From an uncultured Peptococcaceae bacterium (GTDB taxonomy: Bacteria > Bacillota > Limnochordia > Darwinibacteriales > Darwinibacteriaceae), in the NCBI GenBank assembly GCA_937988745.1, contig CALKAR010000207.1, forward strand, positions 32,904 to 96,903: 64,000 nucleotides of DNA, written 5' to 3'. The notes beneath the pieces were generated by a model. It was given only the letters and a program-made list of their open reading frames with translations. It was not told where the DNA came from and made no database searches. The stretch's first letter is position 1; each line of letters begins with the position of its first letter. Shown here in pieces: positions 59,753 through 64,000 of this stretch. The position numbers and the translations under genes were made by a program.

Positions 59753-60532
59753 ATGGTATCAGTGCATGAGAAAAAGGGTTTCATCTGCGATATGGACGGG
59801 GTTATTTATCATGGAAACCGCCTTCTTCCTGGCGCCAAGGAATTCGTGGAATGGCTGCAGGCTAACGACAAGCGGTTTCTCTTCTTGACAAATAGCAGTG
59901 AACGTTCACCCAAAGAACTGCAGGAAAAGCTGCAGCGCATGGGGATTGATGTAACAGAAGATCATTTCTACACAAGCGCCCTGGCAACAGCTGCTTTCTT
60001 AAGCAAACAGTGCCCCAACGGCAGCGCTTATGTCATTGGTGAGGCCGGACTTGTAAAAGCTCTTTACGACGTAGGATTTACCATGAACGACACTAACCCA
60101 GACTATGTGGTAGTTGGCGAAACCCGGCTGTACAATTTCGAGCGCATTGAACGGGCAATTCATCTAGTACTCAAGGGCGCCCGCCTAATCGGAACTAACC
60201 CCGACTTGACCGGCCCCACAGAAACAGGGATAGCACCTGCCACTCGGGCCCTGATTTCTCCGATTGAACTGGCAACTGGTAAACAGGCGTATTTTGTAGG
60301 TAAGCCTAACCCATTCATGATGCGACACGCTCAGAAGCTCCTGGGGTGCCAATCAGAAGAAACAGTGATTATCGGAGACCGTATGGATACAGATATCATT
60401 GCTGGTCTCGAATCGCAGATTGAGACAGTTCTAGTGCTAAGCGGCGTCACCAGCAGAGAAACCTTGGCAAACTTCCCATACAAACCAGACCATATCCTTG
60501 ATGGAGTCGGAGATGTGGTAAAAGGTGCATAA
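59753..60532 (+). CDS. HAD-IIA phosphatase, NagD-like
   Basis: A 259-residue HAD-IIA hydrolase. Motif I CDMDGVIYHG, motif II FLTNSS, Lys in YFVGKPNP and motif IV VIIGDRMDTDI are intact; the C2B cap lies between. E. coli NagD dephosphorylates UMP and GMP; other members use p-nitrophenylphosphate-like sugar phosphates. ATG at 59753 with GAGGTGG. Confidence 0.93.
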   Translation: MVSVHEKKGFICDMDGVIYHGNRLLPGAKEFVEWLQANDKRFLFLTNSSERSPKELQEKLQRMGIDVTEDHFYTSALATAAFLSKQCPNGSAYVIGEAGLVKALYDVGFTMNDTNPDYVVVGETRLYNFERIERAIHLVLKGARLIGTNPDLTGPTETGIAPATRALISPIELATGKQAYFVGKPNPFMMRHAQKLLGCQSEETVIIGDRMDTDIIAGLESQIETVLVLSGVTSRETLANFPYKPDHILDGVGDVVKGA

Positions 60533-60559
60533 AAAACAGCCCTGTCGCGAGACAGGGCT
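60530..60559. terminator. Bidirectional intrinsic terminator
   Basis: Nine-bp stem AGCCCTGTC / GACAGGGCT (60538-60546 with 60551-60559), GCGA loop; T6 on the minus strand, weaker T run on plus. Serves the NagD-like gene and the convergent unknown gene. Confidence 0.88.
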
Positions 60560-61143
60560 TAGTTATTGTGCTTCCTGCGGAACTCGATCTGTTTTCTGAG
60601 TTCAGTAATCACTTGGTTAGATGCTTGGTCATATAAAGCGGAAACGAGTTCAATCGAATCCTGACTGTGCATATACCAGGGGGCGATTGCGATCGGCCAG
60701 TTGTTGCCAACAGGCAGTGCATAGTGGAAGAAATAGAATAGGAGCCGATTACCGCCATTTTCATGAATGAATCTTATGACACAATCAAAACCAAGCGGAG
60801 TGGCAATCTCATAGGCAAAGGGAGAACATTCATTGGGAGAAAGACCTTTGGCGATCATCGCTTCATGAATCCCCACGAGACGAATCGTAAACGCTTTGTG
60901 ACCATCGAGGGTGGCAAGTTCAGCCTCCTCGAGTGCATGTGCCCTTTCAAAAAGATGCGCCATGGGAAGGCCCACAAAACCCATCCTTCCCTGCCAGCCT
61001 ACCTCGCCCTGGCGAGAGGTGCGCTGAACCTCAAAATCCTCGTTAATCATGCTAACTAACTCTGTGCCAGACACGGTTTGTTCTTCAACCTCAATCTGTT
61101 CGGGATTACGGTAATTCTGATACATCCTAAAGAGGATAGCCAT
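60559..61143 (-). CDS. Hypothetical protein, family not recognised
   Basis: A 194-residue cytosolic protein with no recognised motif and no membrane segment. Its middle part (GHKAFTIRLVGIHEAMI, FDCVIRFIHENGGNRLLFYFFHYALP) has alternating beta and helix character. The ATG at 61143 has AAGGGAAG. Good codon structure, a ribosome site and flanking terminators support that it is real. It is downstream of the methyltransferase gene on the same strand but separated by a terminator. Confidence 0.75.
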   Translation of the reverse strand: MAILFRMYQNYRNPEQIEVEEQTVSGTELVSMINEDFEVQRTSRQGEVGWQGRMGFVGLPMAHLFERAHALEEAELATLDGHKAFTIRLVGIHEAMIAKGLSPNECSPFAYEIATPLGFDCVIRFIHENGGNRLLFYFFHYALPVGNNWPIAIAPWYMHSQDSIELVSALYDQASNQVITELRKQIEFRRKHNN

Positions 61144-61173
61144 GTGTTTCTCTTCCCTTCGGTGCTGCAGGAT

Positions 61174-61206
61174 AAAAAAGCCTCAATCCTTTTTCAAGGA
61201 TTGAGG
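61174..61206 (-). terminator. Intrinsic terminator after methyltransferase gene
   Basis: Perfect stem CCTCAATCCTT / AAGGATTGAGG (61196-61206 with 61181-61191) and T6 on the minus strand. Confidence 0.9.
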
Positions 61207-61218
61207 GTGTGCGATGAT

Positions 61219-61887
61219 TCAATTATTACTGACTATATTCGATGGATTAAAGGAATTTCCTTCCTGTGATTCATCGCTCACTTCGAGAGCTTCCTTCGAT
61301 AACCTATAAATCACGAACTTCTCTAAAGGATCGATGGCTCCAGGTACCCGAACCTTGTTGATTTTCCTGAAGGGATACTGCTTGACTATCTGTTTGAATT
61401 CAGGCAGCGGATAATACAAAATCAGATCAATCGAACGGGGATTCTCCTCAACTGAATCCATAATGTTCCCCATTACTTTTTTAAATACCTTATGAGAAAA
61501 AGGATTAAAGAAATAAAAGCAGTTGTCTTCCGGCTTAACCCGATAATGCTCAGCTAAGCCGTATTTCAAACGAATCGGTGCATCGATGTGTTTCGCTTTG
61601 ATGCGGTAACGCTGCTTGTTATCCAGCGCCTCCTCGTAAGTTTTGTCATTGGCTTCAATGCCAACTACAGGAACTCTAAATCTGCGGTGGATGTAGAAGA
61701 CAACACGCCCTCTGCCGCAGCCGAAGTCTACCACGCGGGCGTCTTTTTTGATTTTATACGCCCGAAAGAGAGTCTCGAGAGCCTGATATGGAGTAGCCTC
61801 ATACCGGTTATAAGCAGTATTGCCCTGCCACTCTCTAAGGCCGGTTGTTCTAATACCTAATTCCTGATCAAACAATTTCGCACTCAA
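61219..61887 (-). CDS. Class I SAM-dependent methyltransferase
   Basis: A 222-residue Rossmann methyltransferase: motif I VVDFGCGRGRVVFYI, acidic motif VVGIEAND and FYFFNPFSHKVF in the motif IV place. NPFS, not NPPY, argues against a known N6A or Gln methylase. Close to a DOT1-like/unknown class. TTG start at 61887 with GGGAGGG. Substrate unknown. Confidence 0.85.
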   Translation of the reverse strand: MSAKLFDQELGIRTTGLREWQGNTAYNRYEATPYQALETLFRAYKIKKDARVVDFGCGRGRVVFYIHRRFRVPVVGIEANDKTYEEALDNKQRYRIKAKHIDAPIRLKYGLAEHYRVKPEDNCFYFFNPFSHKVFKKVMGNIMDSVEENPRSIDLILYYPLPEFKQIVKQYPFRKINKVRVPGAIDPLEKFVIYRLSKEALEVSDESQEGNSFNPSNIVSNN

Positions 61888-61931
61888 TGGTAATGCCCTC
61901 CCTTATTACCCTCTCACCCTACTTATACGCG

Positions 61932-61956
61932 AAAAAACCCCGGAAACGGGGTTTTT
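61932..61956 (-). terminator. Intrinsic terminator
   Basis: Perfect ten-bp stem AAAAACCCCG / CGGGGTTTTT around a four-base loop (61933-61942 with 61947-61956), T-rich on both strands. Confidence 0.9.
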
Positions 61957-61968
61957 CAAAATAGCGCT

Positions 61969-62826
61969 TTACTTGTTAACCACTAGTGCGCCGCTTGGCT
62001 CAGGCAGCTCCGTTTCGTCAATGCGGTTCATATGGCAGAAATGCTCAAAGAAGTCACGAACTTGCTGCTCATCGTCGGTGCCCCGCTTCAGTTCAATGAC
62101 ATCCTTCAGAATCTGTGCCATCCAGATGTTATCGAAATAGCGATGGCGTCCACTGTTCCATGTCATTCTGTGTGGATGACGGCTGTTTACATAATACTTC
62201 CAAAACAGCATCTTTTGAGATTCCTCTTCTGTCAGCCGCAGCCTATACTCTGGATGGGCCGGAATCATACCGTCCTCATTTTCTTTACCGATGTATGCCT
62301 CATCTACCATGAACATACCGACAATGCGCCGGTTTTCCTCAGGCTCATCAGGTAGTCTAACGGTAATGAGGCAGGCGCTGTTTTGGTGAAGGCGGGCCAG
62401 GCGGTTTGGTTCGCCCTGCCGAGGGCCGCTCTTAATAACCCCAGCCGAAACCTGCCACTCGGTAAATACCTCATCCAGTTCCTCAGGTTCACACCAGAAG
62501 ACAGCCTGTGATGCAGGTGACAGTTTGTGGTTCTTCATGAGCTTCTCGAGTTCGAGCATGCGCTGCCGTCTCTCATATTCTAATTCTCTCTCTTGCTGGA
62601 GAATCATTTCCTCTTCTTGACGCTGCTCTTCAACCTCTTCTTTGAGCTGCTTGACTTCAACGGCGATGTCTCTGTCAACTAACCGCAAGAATGTTCCCAT
62701 CGCATCGGGAAATAAAAATCTTTTCGTACCGCATTCGAACTCTACGATCATTACGGCACCTTCGTGTTCCACTACGTTCCCTTCTCCGAACGTCTCGTGG
62801 ATCACCTGCTTGTTGCGCAAATTCAT
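61969..62826 (-). CDS. Conserved hypothetical protein with Tudor/SH3-like N-terminus and coiled coil
   Basis: A 285-residue protein. Residues 1-50 (HETFGEGNVVEHEGAVMIVEFECGTKRFLFPDA) look like the SH3/Tudor-like barrel found at the C-terminus of PcrA helicases, then a highly charged coiled coil (about 55-100), then an alpha/beta domain of about 180 residues with conserved WQVSAGVIKSGPRQGEPNRL and NSACLITVR...FMVDEAYIG. I do not recognise the last domain; nucleic-acid-related function is only a guess. ATG at 62826 follows GGAGG; its own promoter is upstream. Confidence 0.8.
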   Translation of the reverse strand: MNLRNKQVIHETFGEGNVVEHEGAVMIVEFECGTKRFLFPDAMGTFLRLVDRDIAVEVKQLKEEVEEQRQEEEMILQQERELEYERRQRMLELEKLMKNHKLSPASQAVFWCEPEELDEVFTEWQVSAGVIKSGPRQGEPNRLARLHQNSACLITVRLPDEPEENRRIVGMFMVDEAYIGKENEDGMIPAHPEYRLRLTEEESQKMLFWKYYVNSRHPHRMTWNSGRHRYFDNIWMAQILKDVIELKRGTDDEQQVRDFFEHFCHMNRIDETELPEPSGALVVNK

Positions 62827-62865
62827 CAATCAATTCCTCCGATTGTCGAAATACGAACACATTCT

Positions 62866-62894
62866 ATCATAGCACATCCGAGAGGAAAACGCAA
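62866..62894 (-). promoter_or_regulatory. Predicted sigma-A promoter of the 61969-62826 gene
   Basis: TTGCGT (62889-62894) and TATGAT (62866-62871), 17-bp spacer, 40 bases before the start codon. Confidence 0.65.
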
Positions 62895-62902
62895 ATTATT
62901 CG

Positions 62903-62931
62903 TTGACATGGTATCAGGGCTGGTGTAAACT
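62903..62931 (+). promoter_or_regulatory. Predicted sigma-A promoter reading antisense into the dimethylargininase-like gene
   Basis: TTGACA (62903-62908) and TAAACT (62926-62931), 17-bp spacer: one of the best promoters in the window, yet no plus-strand gene follows. The strand downstream is antisense to 62957-63877 and meets a plus-strand terminator at 63919. Confidence 0.6.
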
Positions 62932-62956
62932 ATATATTTGTGTCTTGCGCTGGTCC

Positions 62957-63877
62957 TTAATAAACCTGCATCTTCATACAGAAAACCGAACCACCCGACT
63001 TAATAAACTCCGAAGTATCCACACGAAGCACGATATAACCGAGGTTTTCCAGAGCCGCGATAGTCTCTGGGCACGAATGTTGAATTATTACCACGCGCCC
63101 ATCGGGAGAAAACGCGTTGCATGCGAAATTAGGTGCATACGCTTCTTCACGAGGAACCTCGATTACATTCTTAAACAGCTTCCGCAGAATTTTCATTCCT
63201 TCCTCGCCAACACCTTCAGGATAAACCACACAAGTATTCTGGCTGACCAAACAGAGCGTCGTATTAAGATGATAAAAATCCTTGTGCTGCAGATGAATGC
63301 CAATGACTGGGAAACCAGTGATTTCCGCTATCTGCCGGAGAGCTACTAAGTCAGTGCGGTGGTGCTCAGTGCTGCCGTATCCCGCAACGATTAAATTCTT
63401 CCCTGGGAACCACACAGCATCACCCATAGCCTCGAAGCAGCAGTCATGCAGGTGACGGATCTTGTATCCTGCATTCTTGTACCAGGCTTCAAAGTAAGCC
63501 ACCTCCTGCTTGCGCTTTTCCTTGCGCATGATGCTCATGACAACTTCCTTTTCGCCAGTCGCAGGATTAATATAAGGAAAGCTTTGGTTCGCACAGAAGA
63601 CTGCATCTTCTAATCCGTACGGTCCACTGATAAGTTCTACCTCATAGCCAAGCGAGTTGTATAAGTCCTTAAGATAATGCCACTGCTGAACAGCCCTCGG
63701 CTTGTCCACTTGGTTGAGGACAACATGATCTCCCTCACGCCTGTACATGAACTCATTAATTGCCTCAGTTACATCGAAGTGTTCGGGAGTGCACATTAGA
63801 ATTTTCTTGGTCGGTTCCCTATCACATAGTTCATCGATATCAAAGTCAATTTCGTCTGCTGTCAAATAGAGCCGCAT
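62957..63877 (-). CDS. Dimethylargininase / amidinotransferase-fold protein
   Basis: A 306-residue protein of the arginine deiminase / DDAH / amidinotransferase superfamily. LEDAVFCANQ, DCCFEAMGDAVWFPG, catalytic His in HLQHKDFYHLNTTLC and catalytic Cys in the C-terminal SGGSVFCMKM support hydrolase activity on a methylated arginine or related guanidino compound. ATG at 63877 with GAGGAGG. No minus-strand promoter is seen before the window edge, so it may be downstream of another gene. Confidence 0.85.
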   Translation of the reverse strand: MRLYLTADEIDFDIDELCDREPTKKILMCTPEHFDVTEAINEFMYRREGDHVVLNQVDKPRAVQQWHYLKDLYNSLGYEVELISGPYGLEDAVFCANQSFPYINPATGEKEVVMSIMRKEKRKQEVAYFEAWYKNAGYKIRHLHDCCFEAMGDAVWFPGKNLIVAGYGSTEHHRTDLVALRQIAEITGFPVIGIHLQHKDFYHLNTTLCLVSQNTCVVYPEGVGEEGMKILRKLFKNVIEVPREEAYAPNFACNAFSPDGRVVIIQHSCPETIAALENLGYIVLRVDTSEFIKSGGSVFCMKMQVY

Positions 63878-63918
63878 GAAATTCCTCCTCTTTCAGTTCT
63901 TCATAATTAATTCGTATC

Positions 63919-63952
63919 AAGCCCAGGACTTCCCTTCGCCTGGGCTTTTTTG
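63919..63952 (+). terminator. Plus-strand intrinsic terminator without a plus-strand gene
   Basis: Stem AAGCCCAGG / CCTGGGCTT (63919-63927 with 63939-63947) followed by T6 on the plus strand only. The minus-strand side has only TTG after the stem, so it fits a transcript running left to right. Confidence 0.8.
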
Positions 63953-64000
63953 TGATCTCAAAATGAAACTTCATGAAACAATGAAACTTTTTTGCAACTT

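Noticed and set aside
62903..63349. Open frame of 148 codons on the plus strand
   Set aside because: It runs opposite the dimethylargininase-like gene, has no ribosome site or recognisable protein; I treat the promoter there as possibly antisense, not coding.
1..64000. CRISPR arrays, tRNA, rRNA, prophage or transposase genes
   Set aside because: Searched by eye on both strands; no regular repeat-spacer pattern, RNA gene or transposase-like protein was found.

Overview
The window reads as chromosomal DNA of a Gram-positive-type anaerobe or aerotolerant anaerobe of the Bacillota (Firmicutes), probably a deep or uncultured clostridial or Limnochordia-like lineage. This is inferred from strong GGAGG-type ribosome binding sites, sigma-A promoters with 17-bp spacers, frequent GTG and TTG starts, a BceRS-BceAB module, a purine riboswitch on an AzgA-type permease, a short TatA, rubrerythrin plus Fe/Mn superoxide dismutase, and NADH-type lactate dehydrogenase. 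Base composition is near 50 percent GC. No rRNA, tRNA, CRISPR array, prophage or insertion sequence was recognised.

Layout. 1-7.5 kb (minus strand): a sensor GGDEF/HD-GYP protein, a FapA/DUF342 protein, a YjbQ protein and a LacI regulator (cut by the window edge) form one operon, preceded by a chemoreceptor. 7.6-9.1 kb: oxidative stress genes (rubrerythrin, superoxide dismutase), the latter flanked by imperfect inverted repeats. 9.1-12.8 kb (minus): polyamine genes speD-speE with nanE, a lipase-like hydrolase and a zinc-ribbon protein. 12.9-15.8 kb: an FtsA-like ATPase with a long tail of beta-grasp-like repeats, a DUF1858 protein and a nitroreductase. 15.9-25.6 kb: secreted flavin proteins (an FMN-binding-like protein, a tandem FMN-binding protein, a secreted FAD reductase) with palindromic operators, lactate dehydrogenase, an arginase-fold enzyme, a chemoreceptor, PlsC, a Cof-type HAD phosphatase and a secreted tyrosine-phosphatase fusion.

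25.7-33.8 kb (minus) holds the most striking block: tatA-tatC, a Tat-exported two-haem cytochrome built on a C_GCAxxG_C_C domain, then ccmE-F-A-B-C-D and a DUF4382 lipoprotein. It looks like a self-contained unit that exports one cytochrome apoprotein folded through Tat and exports, chaperones and attaches its haem through System I. CcmE is the CxxxY variant. 33.9-36.3 kb: exonuclease III and a guanine/hypoxanthine permease under a guanine riboswitch with a complete terminator/antiterminator. 36.4-39.0 kb: DUF454 protein, APH(3')-like kinase, COG3440-like HNH nuclease and a coiled-coil protein. 39.1-44.9 kb: cytosolic GH84 hexosaminidase, a remnant that looks like an internally deleted GltD-type gene, a COG4586/4587/3694 ABC exporter and a NamZ-type muramidase without a signal peptide. 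44.9-50.0 kb: BceRS-BceAB and ArsC. 50.1-52.6 kb: glycerophosphodiester phosphodiesterase facing a UgpB-like binding protein. 52.6-58.1 kb: EAL protein, chemoreceptor, and a PAS-GGDEF protein with a Fur-like site in its promoter. 58.1-64 kb: endoglycoceramidase-like GH5 enzyme, NagD-type HAD, three poorly characterised proteins including a methyltransferase, and a dimethylargininase-like enzyme that appears to be fully covered by a possible antisense transcription unit.

Themes that tie genes together: c-di-GMP signalling (one GGDEF/HD-GYP, one EAL with dead GGDEF, one GGDEF), chemotaxis (three receptors), cell-surface electron transfer (flavin proteins and the cytochrome), and salvage of amino sugars and peptidoglycan (NanE, NagD-like, GH84, NamZ).
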